DNA of 64,000 bases from Patiria miniata. Its lineage: Eukaryota > Echinodermata > Asteroidea > Valvatida > Asterinidae. The notes under the pieces were generated by a model, which saw nothing but the letters and a program-made list of their open reading frames with translations, was not told the DNA's origin and ran no database searches. Location of the stretch: NCBI RefSeq assembly GCF_015706575.1, contig NW_024037052.1:12016711-12080710 (forward strand), given 5' to 3'. This document shows positions 34,412 to 45,602 of this stretch, piece after piece. Numbering within the stretch: position 1 is the stretch's first letter; each line of letters opens with the position of its first letter. The position numbers were made by a program, and so were the translations under genes.

Positions 34412-34972
34412 CTATTCCATCATTTGCAGCTATCCGAAAAGTAACTGGCGTAATTATTGTTGAAAAGCATACTTGGTTGAAAGATAGTAAGGGGACTAAA
34501 CTCCCTGTGAAATTATTCCTTCTGGCAAGCTGTCATTTTGAAGTAATCAACGAAAGAAGGCCTTTTCAATGGTGCGTCTTAAGACGCACCGTTGGAAATT
34601 TCCATTAGTAGTTCGGTTTTTTTTATTGGGCGAAGCACGTGCAAGCATTGACACAACGCACACGCGCACGGTTGCTATCTTTGTATTCTATATCTATGAA
34701 TTCGTCGGATGGTGCGCGACATAGCGTAGCTGCAATCGGCTCAGTGAGAATGTGTCTCGGACGCTGAATTCAGGCCCGATTCAAAACATGATTCAGCAAC
34801 TTTTGATTTGAAATTGAGATCCTAGAATGCTGTTTTTCTCGGAATATACAGCTGAAGCTGAGCTGAAACTTCCTCAGGTTAGTTGTTCAGCACCCTTCTT
34901 TAGATTTTGAGCACTATTGTTGCTTCAAACGAACAAAATGCACAAATTACAAATGATGGACTATATCTTTAA
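34408..34972 (+). mobile_element. TTAA MITE family G, full copy
   Basis: TTAA lies at 34408-34411 and 34969-34972. The left end is AGCTATTCCATCATTTGCAG and the right its inverse. The centre holds a perfect 20-bp palindrome GGTGCGTCTTAAGACGCACC (34571-34590), followed by GTTGGAAA. The right half is CpG-containing. It has no coding capacity. Confidence 0.88.
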
Positions 34973-37093
34973 GTCCTGCAAGATGTATTTTAAGAAACTT
35001 ATAAAGAAAAAGAGAGATATATTTGTTTAACCATGGAGGAATAAGTTTCCTCCATGGTCTAACATGTAAAATATGAAACCAAAATTCTGTCAGAACCAAT
35101 GTCAACAGTGGTACAGTTTCATTGTTTGTTGTGATCGTTTTGACTCGAACACATTGCGAAAGAGCAAGTACAGAATGCGAAGATTTGTACTTTGAACCAG
35201 GTTTTGGACCCATGCCAAGAGCGATCAAAGTGCTTTTTGTGGGGTACATGTACTGTCCAGGATTCGGTACTTCCCTGAAAAATCCACATCTACTTGAACG
35301 AGCGAGTCTACTTGAGTAACTTTCCAACTCAGTCACGAAGTAACCTTTTCTGTTCTCAAATTTACTCAGAAGGATTTTTGTGTGTGTTGACATTTCAGGC
35401 CCGTTCCCTGATCCCAGACTTGGGGGGGGGGTCCCTGATCCCAGACTGGGGGAGGAGGGGGTCTTCAAATGCCAAAGTGGAACTTTATATATAGTAAGCG
35501 TGGAGCATGAAGCCTTTATGCTGGAGCGGGTCCCGGAAATTTGTGGATTCTAGATGCTCTGTGGTGCAATCTGAGGCATTTTCGGGCCACTTTCCCCTAA
35601 ATTTTTGAATCAAACTTACTTGTGTTTACAACTTGAAGGCAAGATTTTTAGGGGGTGGGAGGTGGGTCATCATAAGTAGAAATCTTGTTTTTGGAATTTT
35701 TTTTTTAATGTGTGAGCGGAACTCATCACTGTGCACGGGTCTGCATACATAAGAGTGACAAATGGATCCAGAGTTTTGATGCGAAATGCATTGTACTTGT
35801 GTGCCCTTTTCGCAGTGGTACAATCTGGTATGGTCCATGGATTCAGTCTGTTTCCCATCTGGCATATCCTGAGCTCTCTATAACATCCTATAAGCGCTGA
35901 AGGTCAGATTCCTATAAATAAAAAAATGACACTCAACATTAAAAAGAAGTTTGAGATTTAGCATTTATGCAATGATTAATGGGACTTGAAGCTTGAAAGT
36001 TAAAAATTGTCAAAAGTTTTTAAGAGTGATCGCTTCCATCATCGGCCCCCTCAAATCTGCAAAACTTTCCGTGGAAATGATAAAATACACCGGAGAATAT
36101 GCTGGCGGTCCCAAAACCCTTCTCACTAAAAATAACTAGATAAACTTCCTGGCTAAAGGCGGAACATAATTTGTCATTTGGATCTGAGCCATATGAATGT
36201 TGCATCACGTTCATTCAGATCATGGTGTTATGGAGTCAACGTGTGTATCCTGAGAGTGAACTGTCTGGTGTCCGCAGGAATTTCTTTGGCCTCAAAGCCC
36301 AAAGAGTGGTAGGAATAAAGTGAGTGGGCGTCTGTGTAGCAGAGCATGTCCAAATTTCTTTGGAATTGTTTTGACAGTGTTGAACTCCCGACTCAAACAC
36401 AGGGTTTAGCAACATACTAACAGGATATGGTGACTGGCACGCAGAAGTCACCAAAGTATTCAAGCACTGTGCAATCCGCCAACAGGCATGGTGAGCACTT
36501 GTTGTAAAGTTTCGGGACATGCAGCCAGGCTTGTCAAAATCCCTGATTGACTTTGAGTTCAGGATGGGTGCGTGGACACGATTTGGAACTTTTCCAGCTC
36601 TGTGAAATACCCCGGCAAAACTTGGGATGACTGTTCATGGCCAGAGAAGACTCTACAAAAGTGATACTTGAGGGTGCCGTCTTTATATTTGTGTGTATAG
36701 CGAGATTTGCAGCATTTGCATGTGAACTAGCCCATGCAGTATCAAGTGAGCTAGGGTGACTGCAAAGTTTTGTGTCGTCGTTGGATGAGTTGTTCGGCTT
36801 GAATCGGAAAATGTCGGGCGTACGTAGAAAACTGAGGAAATGGCGGGAAAAAGAAGCAGAGAAAAAGGCTGATAAACACGGGTGAGAGAATTACACTGTA
36901 ATTTCCATAATATGTGAGAACTGCATTGTAATTTACATACTGTGTTATATTTATTTGTATTGTTTCTGTGGTACATCTTTGTTGTTGTTGTCCAATGTAT
37001 TCATTTGTATCACCTATTGACTTTTTCCATAATTCCTGCCTTTCATTTTTGGCTACTTTTACTCATCCGTTTCTCCGTTGAATTTATTACTGT
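34973..37093. other. Intronic stretch with G runs and a hAT-like fragment
   Basis: Two G runs with an interleaved TCCCTGATCCCAGACT repeat lie at about 35400-35460. A fragment at about 35515-35600 shares TTCTAGATGCTCTGTGGTGC with the hAT-like element at 59339-59673. A 173-codon minus frame at 34947-35468 starts at the G runs and looks fortuitous. Confidence 0.4.
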
Positions 37094-37313
37094 CAGAGAT
37101 GCCAACCATTACTCTTTTGGAGTAATTATTAGGATTTTGAGGCATGTTACTACTCTTGAAAATTCCAGCTGTCCTATACGCCAACATTGTGGTTACTCTG
37201 AAAAGTACTGTGGTTACTCTTAAACTTGACTGTTGTCCTATGTATTTACATTAGCATTACTCTTTGCAGGAAGAATCATTACTATTTTGTAGTCTGCAAA
37301 GTTGGCATCTCTG
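37094..37313. mobile_element. hAT-like MITE, family M
   Basis: The 13-bp ends CAGAGATGCCAAC / GTTGGCATCTCTG are perfect inverses, a terminus type common in hAT elements. Flanks TTACTGT and TTACTAT are a possible imperfect duplication. The interior has repeated TTACTCTT words. It is 220 bp with no coding capacity. Confidence 0.8.
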
Positions 37314-37801
37314 TTACTATTATTATTATTAATTTTTTTTTTTAATACAATAATGTATCCATTCGACTCTAGTCTAATGGTTTCCTTTTTATAGGCGGGG
37401 CAAAGACGATTAAAAAGGGGGGGGGGGTTATATCAGCTTCCATTGCAAAGTGTACAATTTCTAAATTGTTTCTGCCCCTTTAAATTTTTTCCCACTATCG
37501 TCTTGCACGAACTGCATTTAATTAATATATCATTGATCCGTTGCTCATGTAATTCGGAGTCCGGGGCAATCATTGCGCGGAGACTGCTTGTCTGGAGTTA
37601 ATCTACTTCTAACCTAACGAAATTGTTTATGTGCAGGCCCAAAAAAAAATGCTTATATTAAGTCAGCTATCCACAATCCTCCCCCATTGTTTATTCATGC
37701 AAGGGGCTTAGGCCGCAACACATAAACGCCATTAGAAAATTACTTGAATGAAATCTGCATCTGTGGATACGTACGTACGTGTGAACATGAACCCTTCGGC
37801 C
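37314..37801. other. Intronic stretch, nothing recognised
   Basis: It contains a TTATTATTATT run at the left, a G run near 37420 and a doubled GTAC run (ACGTACGTACGT) near 37770. No element ends were resolved. Confidence 0.4.
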
Positions 37802-38274
37802 ATAAGGTTCCAGACCAGTAAATAAACTTCCATTGACCCCAATGATAAATGCTCCCACTTCAGAAATTCAGGAAAAATACTCACAACTCTCCAAGGTGTT
37901 CGAGACACACATCAAATTAAAGCTTATTTCATCATCTTTCATTTTCTTTTCAATTTACGGGGGGTCAACTGATGACTTTTAGGAGAAATGTCCATCCGAA
38001 GATGATCACCCCTTAAAATAGTCCTAAAGCCCATCGCCATTTTAAAAAACGATGCCTACACTCCATTGCAAAATAGAGCGCTTTTAGGGCCCCAATTTCA
38101 TCCAAATTGAACGGAAAGTACAAGCTCACAGTCCTGTGCACGGCTTCCACCCATATTGTTTACAAACCCTCCTGTTCATGGTTCATGCGCAAATACTGAA
38201 GATTTTGAGGGCATGCAAATCGTGATTTGGCCAGCGTAGGCAATTTCGGACCGATTTACTGGTCTGCAACCATA
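37802..38274 (+). mobile_element. MITE family L, copy 1
   Basis: The inverted ends share CAGACCAGTAAAT (left GGTTCCAGACCAGTAAAT, right reading inward GGTTGCAGACCAGTAAAT), with ATAA outside both. The interior matches 10150-10475. It is 473 bp and non-coding. Confidence 0.8.
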
Positions 38275-38530
38275 AGTGCATGTACATGTGCCTGGGAGGG
38301 GAAGGGGGTGGATGGAGGGGGTGGGGTTACTGGGGTAGGGGGAGGTAAGGTGCAAACAGTAATCATCTAAACAACTTAAAAAGAATTACAGTTAACAAAG
38401 ATTGCTACAAGTTCTCACTCTACCTATACACCATACCGGAATGGAATCGTCTACCAGCTGACATGAAATACCGTAAGATGGGGTATGTTGGGTCAGTAGG
38501 GTAACTTTGGTCAGCACCTATATTTTGTTA
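38275..38530. other. Spacer with G-rich strip
   Basis: A GGGGGTGG-type strip lies at 38290-38350. Otherwise plain sequence between two MITEs. Confidence 0.35.
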
Positions 38531-38879
38531 GGCCAAAAAAAAAATATTCGGTCTCTGATCAGCGCGCGCGACTATTTTAATCATGCGCGTCAACCTTTTT
38601 TTTCTTCAAATTAACACGGAAGCTACAACAATTTTTGTACCAAGGAGCACCAAGGAATGGGGAAATTGCACCAAGGCAAATGATAAAGGGCATCAAGGCA
38701 AATTATGGAGGACACCAATGTATAATGAGGACACAAAAAAGCAAAATAGTACCCACCTTGTCTATACAATAAAAGCTTGAAAAAAAAAAAAAGCCACCAA
38801 AAAAACAAAAACAAAACCACTTCGCCTCATCAATTCCGGAACTTTGGTCTGACCAGAGACCGACTATTTTTTTTTTGCC
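38531..38879. mobile_element. PIF/Harbinger-like MITE, family C, copy 2
   Basis: It has the same ends and interior as 17512-17891, with TTA at 38528-38530 and 38880-38882. It is 349 bp. Length differences from copy 1 lie mainly in the A-rich strip near the right end. It is non-coding. Confidence 0.87.
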
Positions 38880-38882
38880 TTA

Positions 38883-40276
38883 CATGTACATGTGAATATA
38901 AATCTCTGTGAAACAAGATTTCTTTAGAAAATTTTATATGATTAGTGTAAGAAAATGCCACTGGAGAGTTCAATGCACTTGTGGATTTGAAGTGGCTAAT
39001 TATGTTAGGTCAAATTTCAAGAGGTCAAAGGTCAGAGGTCAAGGAACAAGAAGGTCTAAGGTCAAATGGCATTAAGGAAGCCTTTGAAAAACAGTGTGTT
39101 TTTTTTAGGAATCTGGGGTCAAATGTTCATTTCATTTATCTAGTTTTCACCTGGAAGGAAACAATTTTAAAAATGTGGGAACCCCCTTCCCCTACTCTGA
39201 CACCCCAAAACAATTATGACAATTAGTGGTTATTATATTCGCCTGTAAACAGAATTCAGTCAGATCAAGCTGTGTTACGTGGGTACATGCATTTCTACAC
39301 TGTTGTGAAATACAGTGTTGATGATCGTCGGATTCGAACAGCCCCCTACTGAAAGTATGGTACAATTAAGCCCCCACCCACCCACCCACCCATCCACCCA
39401 CCCACCCACCCACCCATCCACCCACCTATTGATTTTACGGAGGCCAAGTGTCGGGAGAAAAAAACCTGTCTAAATTTCAGCATTTTGTTTGCTTATAAAC
39501 CCGCCTCCTGCAAATATTCCTGGATCCGACCCTGCAAACTCTTCAAAATCTATTTCCTCTTCACTGGAACTATGTTACAGACACTTTCCACTACTAGTCT
39601 TTCTCTTTGTGCTTGCCGTAATCCGTAGTGGTGGATTCTTTACATTGATTCGTATGAAACATTCCATCACATAATTTTTGTAAGTGCTGACAAATGTCCT
39701 TTCTTTGTGTACCAGGTACCACGCACGTGCAGAATATGTCTGGAACTCACGTTCACAAAAGTTGAAGTCTGGTTAAGGTTCACGACTATTGACTTTTTTC
39801 AAATGTTCGATCAAGTCCAGGTTTTGGGTAATCAAATACTACATTTTTCAAAACTAACCAGCCCTTTTCACGATGACACGATTTCGAAACAGCAAGATTT
39901 ATTATCAAAATTACAAAAATACTTTTTGTCAACAAAAGCTCTTAAAATTCTCTTTGTATTTCCGTTAGTGGTGGCAAGTCAATTGTATGATAATGAAAGT
40001 CATACCCTCCCACCCGCGTCCCACTCAATCTAGTGAAGGGATTGAGTATTGAGTGGGACGTTTCCTGTCAACGTTTCTGTCATTCCTGTGCCAACTGGAA
40101 GGCTTGTGGTTAGTCTTTCTGAGATTTTGTTGGGATTTATGCAATCGAATGATGACAAACGTAGCAAGCACCACACAAGTGGGCAATTAGTAAGATTTTT
40201 TTTTGGGGGGGGGGGGCCCTTTTGGAAAGATCTACATGTAAATGCCTGCAGTACGAAACATGGAATATGATGTCTT
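38883..40276. other. Intronic stretch with a short tandem repeat
   Basis: A run of AGGTCAAAGGTCAGAGGTCA-like words at 39009-39064 gives several direct AGGTCA half-sites. A (CCCA)n strip follows at 39371-39427. A 108-codon plus frame (39707-40033) has no recognisable content. Confidence 0.4.
39371..39427. repeat. (CCCA)n microsatellite with CATC interruptions
   Basis: Fourteen or so tetranucleotide units of CCAC, interrupted by CATC variants. Confidence 0.9.
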
Positions 40277-40349
40277 TACCCTGGCTCATACTCAGCGCGA
40301 AAGTGAACACGCACGCGCATTTGTACGTCAAGGCAAGTCTTCGCACAGG
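40277..40349 (+). mobile_element. TTAA MITE family H, left part only
   Basis: CTGGCTCATACTCAGCGCGA through GGCAAGTCTTCGCACAGG matches the first 70 bases of the family H copy at 40885-41084. It stops where family B is inserted at the TTAA that follows CACAGG. The remainder of this copy is not found beyond the insertion. Confidence 0.75.
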
Positions 40350-40884
40350 TTAAAAAGGGAATATACAACATTTGCAAACATCAGAAAACAAAACTACCAA
40401 GTTTTTACGAAATACCTTACTAGGATGTTGGTAAATGACAGTCCAAAGCATCCTGTAAAATTATGGCACCTGGTGTGAAGTCATTTTCAAATAAAAATGG
40501 TATTTCTGTATACATTTTCCGACCACCGTTGGAAAAACCTAACTATTTTTCAACTACTGCTCCAAATTTACTATTTTTTTTTCAGTCCAAATTTTGTTTG
40601 CTATTGGTTACATGTTCATGAACGGGTGCAGGTCATCTAGACTGGTACTCTTACCTAACAATTTTCCGGCATCTGTAAATTGATCCATTTTATCTTTAGT
40701 GGAGTCAGGGAACCAGACTACTTGGACATTTTTTGTTTTTCTTGGTTTTTCCAGCATTTTCGAACCCAAAACTTCAAACATGTCAGTGTAACAATATTTT
40801 ATCTAGTATTATACTAACCCCTCATATAGTTCATTTCTGAAAATTACAGCAAAAACCAATGATGTACAAGTACATTCCCTTTAA
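40350..40884 (-). mobile_element. TTAA MITE family B with half its central palindrome lost
   Basis: TTAA is at 40350-40353 and 40881-40884, and the ends match the family. At about 40518-40535 only one arm of the central palindrome remains (GACCACCGTTGGAA); the other arm is missing. The TGGTACTCTTACC / GGGAACCAGACTA pair is retained but worn. Confidence 0.88.
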
Positions 40885-41084
40885 GCCTGGTTCATACTCA
40901 GCTCGAAAGTGAACACACACGCGAATTTGTATGTCAGGGCAAGTCTTCGCACAGATTAAGCATAGCATCGCATCGCGCCACTAATTTCCAAAAGTTGAAC
41001 CAGTGAATTTTGCAGTGAATGTTTTTTTTTGTGACGTCAAAGTTGCTTCGTATTTGCATTCGAGTGAAGAGTGAACCGGGCTTA
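40885..41084 (+). mobile_element. TTAA MITE family H, full copy
   Basis: TTAA is at 40881-40884 (shared with the family B element) and 41081-41084 region. The inverted ends read TTAAGCCTGGTTCATACTC and TTAAGCCCGGTTCACTCTTC. The interior has GTGACGTCAAAGTTGCTTCG, also seen in the copy near 56.6 kb. It is about 200 bp and non-coding. Confidence 0.8.
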
Positions 41085-41575
41085 AGCATGAAAACAGCAT
41101 GTTTTGAATTGATAGTTTGGGAAGTTCCACAACAATGCAAATCATGTTAAGGAATTAGCTTCGTGACAATAAAGGTCAAGATATACTTACATGGAGAGGG
41201 GGAAACAACTGCTTGCAACTGTCCAGAATAAGGCACCTTTTTTTCTTTAGGAAAAGTGTAGCTGAACGGTTTGGAGGTCTAGACAATTGTTTGAGGGGGC
41301 TAAATTAGGAAAGTGTTTAAAAAGTGTGGAAGTTACATGTAAAAGAGCTGTAAAATGTTTAAAGTAGGCTGGGAATATCGTGCAAAGTACCATTTTTTTT
41401 AAAAACTGGACAACGTTTTGACAGATGTGTTCCTACATGTACTTTATTATGGGTTTGGGCTAGGCAGTCTTTTGTGGGCTTTGGGGGCACATATACACAG
41501 AATTTACTGTTCAGTAAAGCCTTCATTGTGCAATTTTTTTTGGGGGGGGGTCACAATAGACTGTGTTAAAGGGAA
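41085..41575. other. Intronic stretch, nothing recognised
   Basis: A G run lies near 41543. No exon or element ends were found. Confidence 0.4.
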
Positions 41576-42089
41576 TGTACAACATTTGCTTTTGCTGCAG
41601 TTTTCAGAAATAAATGGATTTGGAGGATTAGAATGTTATAACAAATATTGTTAAACTGACTTGTTTCACGTTTTGGGCTTGTAGGTGCTGGAAAAACCAA
41701 GATGACCAATCATGTTCTTGTAGTCTGGTTCCCTGACCCCACTTAATATTAACAGAGCAATTGATGGACTTTGGGGAATTGTAGGGTTAAAGAATCATTC
41801 CAGCAGACTTGTACCCCTTCATAGGTGTGTAATCAATTGCAAAGAAAATGCGAAATAACTAACTATGAAAACTAGAAGCAGTTTTTGAAAAAAGGCCAGG
41901 TTTTTCCAACGCTGGTCGGCCGACCATTGTTGGAAAAATACAGTTTTTCTTGAAAATGTCAGCACACCAGGAGCCACGATTTTACAGGATGCTTAAGACT
42001 GTCATTCCCTAACAATTCAGTAAGGTATTTTGTGATAATTTGATCATTTCTTTTTTTTTAATGTTTGCGAATGTTGTATCTTCCCTTAA
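41576..42089 (+). mobile_element. TTAA MITE family B, full copy
   Basis: TTAA is at 41576-41579 and 42086-42089. The central palindrome at 41904-41935 has half-site TTCCAACGCTGGTCGG, with two mismatches between arms. The GGTTCCCTGACCCC pair is partly decayed on its right arm. Confidence 0.9.
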
Positions 42090-43752
42090 ACATCATTCTT
42101 TGCGCGCCGAATCTCTCAAAAAGAAAAATGACGTCAGGGAATGGGTGTAATTATAGATTGTGGAATAGGACCGGGAATACCCGAAACATCCCAGTTTCAA
42201 ACTTATGTTTACAAACCAAGATCTGGATGAAGATAGCATGTTTTTGAAGCACCAAAGATCAAAAGGTGTCAATATTGAAGATCAGAAATTATTGTGCTTC
42301 ATTTAATGGTGTAAAGTGATTATGTATTAATCATAGAATCTGTGGTACTCGAGTTGTTTGGACTTAAAAACAAACAAAACATCATTCAACGGCAGAATGG
42401 TCCAAAGTCCATGGTGATGTTGTTTTGAAAGCTCTCGACGCTGTTTCGTATTGCACTGATAACTCATTTGCAAATGTTCACTTCCTTCTTCGGTGGGGCA
42501 AGTCACGAAGTTGTGATTTTCATGCAGGCAGTGTCAAAAAGTTTCTTCCAAAAGTTCTTCCAATCAAAAGTTTCTGTGCTGGGTGGAATTTACAGAATTT
42601 GGAACAGTTGCCTTCATCGGAAAAGTTGACCTGCCCTTGTCAAGATTTCGGAACTTGGTCATTTTTGGAATCTGTTTGTCTGTTAGATTTTGATAACATC
42701 CTAGCATGGATGAGTTGTACTATATTCACGAGGAGGACAAAACTCCCCCCAGGAGGAGGTCTCTTCCCCATCACATCCACTTTGGTCGAGGAAAGTACGA
42801 GGTCTCGGAGCTTCCACAAAGAGCAACAACTTGGTATTCTGAGTCGAGCAATCAGTAAGTTGACAGAAACCTTTCAGTGACCGTCCGTGCCTCTGTGAGA
42901 CACTGTCCTGGAAAGGCAGAATAGTATCAGAGACGGGACATAGTTGTTTTTAAGATTCAACACCGTTGCATGAAGACGTCTTTCCCAAAAATTGTGGTCT
43001 CTTTGAGATACCCTATCTCGGAAAAACTGCTTTCTAATCAAACCTTAAAAGGTATTTTTCCCTGATGCAGTTTTGTTGAAAGTTGTCCCAGTTGGATTTT
43101 CTGTGATAATTGTTATAAGGAAAACTAGGAATTGTGGATGGTCACTTTTAATAGGCATTTTGAAGGTACATGTAAGTCTCAAAATTTGGGGGAGATTTTA
43201 ATAGTTTGGAGTGCTTTACTTGGAAAGAGGAACAGATCCGTGGTTGCAAGGAAAGGCGTGTGTGCACAGCTGTTGATGGGGGGGGAGGGTGTGTTACCTA
43301 TATCATGTACTTGCTTATCTGAGACCAAATTTAGAAACCTTTACTGAGTTGTAACCATGCTCGCTCGCAGGTGGTACGGTGCACTCAGCGCTGCTTCGAC
43401 CACATCATATGCGTGCCTCAAATTCAGAATGCGTACAACATGCATGAGAGCGTGTAATGGCGATCGCCGGATTGGTCGATACTGCTGCTGTTACGGCATT
43501 TGTTGTTTGTCTCGTGGAGTTTGGAAATGCGGCGACTGAATTTGACATTCGGTGTGCCGACTTCTCGATCATAGAGAGTGGTAGCCGCAGTGGTAGAAAA
43601 TGTCAACAAATAAGGCTCGACCGTCACATGCCAACATCACTGGCTTGGTCCAAACTCTCACAATTTTTTGTTTTCCGCTGACTTTATTTGGAAGATATTC
43701 TTAGGCTTATTGGCTCAGGGCTCATGGCTTAACCAAATAACACAGACTGAAG
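42090..43752. other. Intronic stretch; one balanced island
   Basis: A CpG-containing block at 43355-43680 includes GGCGATCGCCGGATTGG. A 151-codon plus frame at 42425-42880 shows no family resemblance. Nothing else was resolved. Confidence 0.4.
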
Positions 43753-44164
43753 TAGTGGTGGGAGAAAATGGAGATTCCAAAATCCGGTTATCCTAATTCT
43801 TTTCAAACCGAATGAAGGTTATCCGATTTTACCAGAAGCTCCCAAAAATGGATGTTTGGGGCGCCGCACACAGTGCCTTCCACAACATTTGATGTACATG
43901 TAGATTGTTTGCAGGACTCAGTGACCACTGGACCTTTTCAAACATACACAAAAAAATGGGTGGGAACTCGGTGACTGCGGTTGTAATCAGAGACCGTGGA
44001 GCAAATTGGGGGATTGTTCCAGATAGTTTCATTAGCTTGTGTCACAAAAATGGAAGACTTTGTCTTTTTGACGTTGGTTTCCAATATCCGGTTTCCAAAA
44101 TCCAAACCGAATAGTGGAATTGAAACTGAATTTTAAAAAAATCCGGATTTGAATCGCACCACTA
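43753..44164. mobile_element. hAT-like MITE with 8-bp target duplication
   Basis: The ends TAGTGGTGGGA and, reading inward from the right, TAGTGGTGCGA are 11-bp inverted repeats. Flanks GACTGAAG (43745-43752) and GACTGAAA (44165-44172) are an 8-bp duplication with one difference. The interior repeats CCAAAATCCGG-type words. It is non-coding. Confidence 0.82.
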
Positions 44165-44172
44165 GACTGAAA

Positions 44173-45143
44173 CAAACTTAAGTGCATACTTTCCCAGAAG
44201 TTGAATTTTATAGTCAGATATTAACCCCATTTACCCAAACAAAAAAGATCCACTCAGTCGTTCGTTTGTGAAGCAATTTGACCCTTGCACGTGACAGCTC
44301 AGACTCGATTGTCCCTTGCTCTATGATTGTCCCTTGCTCTATGATTTTCCAAACACTTTTTGTGTCTGATTTCACCCAGTTCTTTCTGTATCTAAAATCT
44401 ACCCTATTCACTGAACCATGAAGGTACCCTGGACATTAGGTAACGTTGGAGCTGTTGGACCCACTTCACGTAACCCCCTCCCCCCTGAAAAAAAAGCCTC
44501 TTGTTCCCATAGTTAAAAGTGACCTTGCCCCGAATTCGTACTCTCACCTAGTATTACAAAAATCCACCATTCACTCTTTTTTGGCAGTGTCATTACTCTT
44601 TTAGATCTCCGTCTGTATGACGTAAGGGGAAGGACTCGTTGAGCTTAATAATGTGTATGCAGACCGGGTGTGTTGGAAAGTACCTGTGGAGTGTGTAAAT
44701 ACATGTCATTCACGAGTTGGCCCCCGGTCACCCTCACGACAATTCACGTAGACATTTCACGTGATATCAAAGTCCATGACGGAAACAAACCCTGAGCTTT
44801 TGGCTACGGTTCACTTATCCCTGATCATTAAGTTGAAATCTTCTGAGCGGAAGTTTGAGCCCTTAGACTTGCTAATTCTGTTCTCGGAAAGGAAGCGGTT
44901 GTTGGTTTTGGGTAAGTGAACTTTTGATTTACATTTGTCAGTTGTTGCGGATTTTGGTATTTCCCATGAAGTCATGGGACACATATAGCCTTTTTTGGGG
45001 GGCTCATGTTAGTTGTGTTTCTATTTCCTGATGCTCAAATCGTGGTTCTGTAAATACAGAGGACTGTTCTCTGGGTTGTTATTGTTAATCATACAGCTGC
45101 TAGGCAGAGATAATTGTTCAGAAGAATATTTTTGTTTCTTAAG
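44173..45143. other. Intronic stretch, nothing recognised
   Basis: Two tandem TTGTCCCTTGCTCTATGATT units lie at 44308-44346. No exon signals or element ends were found. Confidence 0.4.
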
Positions 45144-45602
45144 TAGGGCTGTGCATCAGAACCGGGTACCCGAGTACCCAACCGCTGATGTCAGGAACTA
45201 GTTCCAGATTATGGAATCGAGAACCCGTAACCAAATTTACATACACTGTACTTAGTAACTTCTCAGACAATGAGAAATATATGATATTTTGAATATCATT
45301 TGTGGGAGAATTTTCAAAATGAAAAATCAGGTCACGTGGAAAAACAAAACAGATTTACGTTGACGACGCTTGCAATAATGCAATTTACCCTGTAAGCTAC
45401 GTGTATTTACTGGTAGCTCACTGTACACACTTGTATCTTGCTGCATTGACACACCAATGCGGTAGTATTATCGTGCGGACCTTTATGAAAAATCTGTATA
45501 GAAACTTCCGCGATTTAGATTTTGGGGTTAGGGTTTCTTTAGCAGATACCCAGGTAGACATTTTTTTCGTTCAATCGGGTACCCCATTCATGTACTGCCT
45601 GT
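45144..45602 (+). mobile_element. Possible hAT-like MITE, family Q
   Basis: The left end TAGGGCTGTGCATCAG leads to GGGTACCCGAG; the right end has CGGGTACCCC and GTACTGCC, a partial inverse. The right part (CGGACCTTTATGAAAAATCT to the TACCCAGGTAGACATT block) matches 48565-48695. No target duplication was seen, so boundaries are approximate. Confidence 0.45.

Noticed and set aside
42425-42880. 151-codon plus-strand frame
   Set aside because: No family resemblance and no splice or promoter context.
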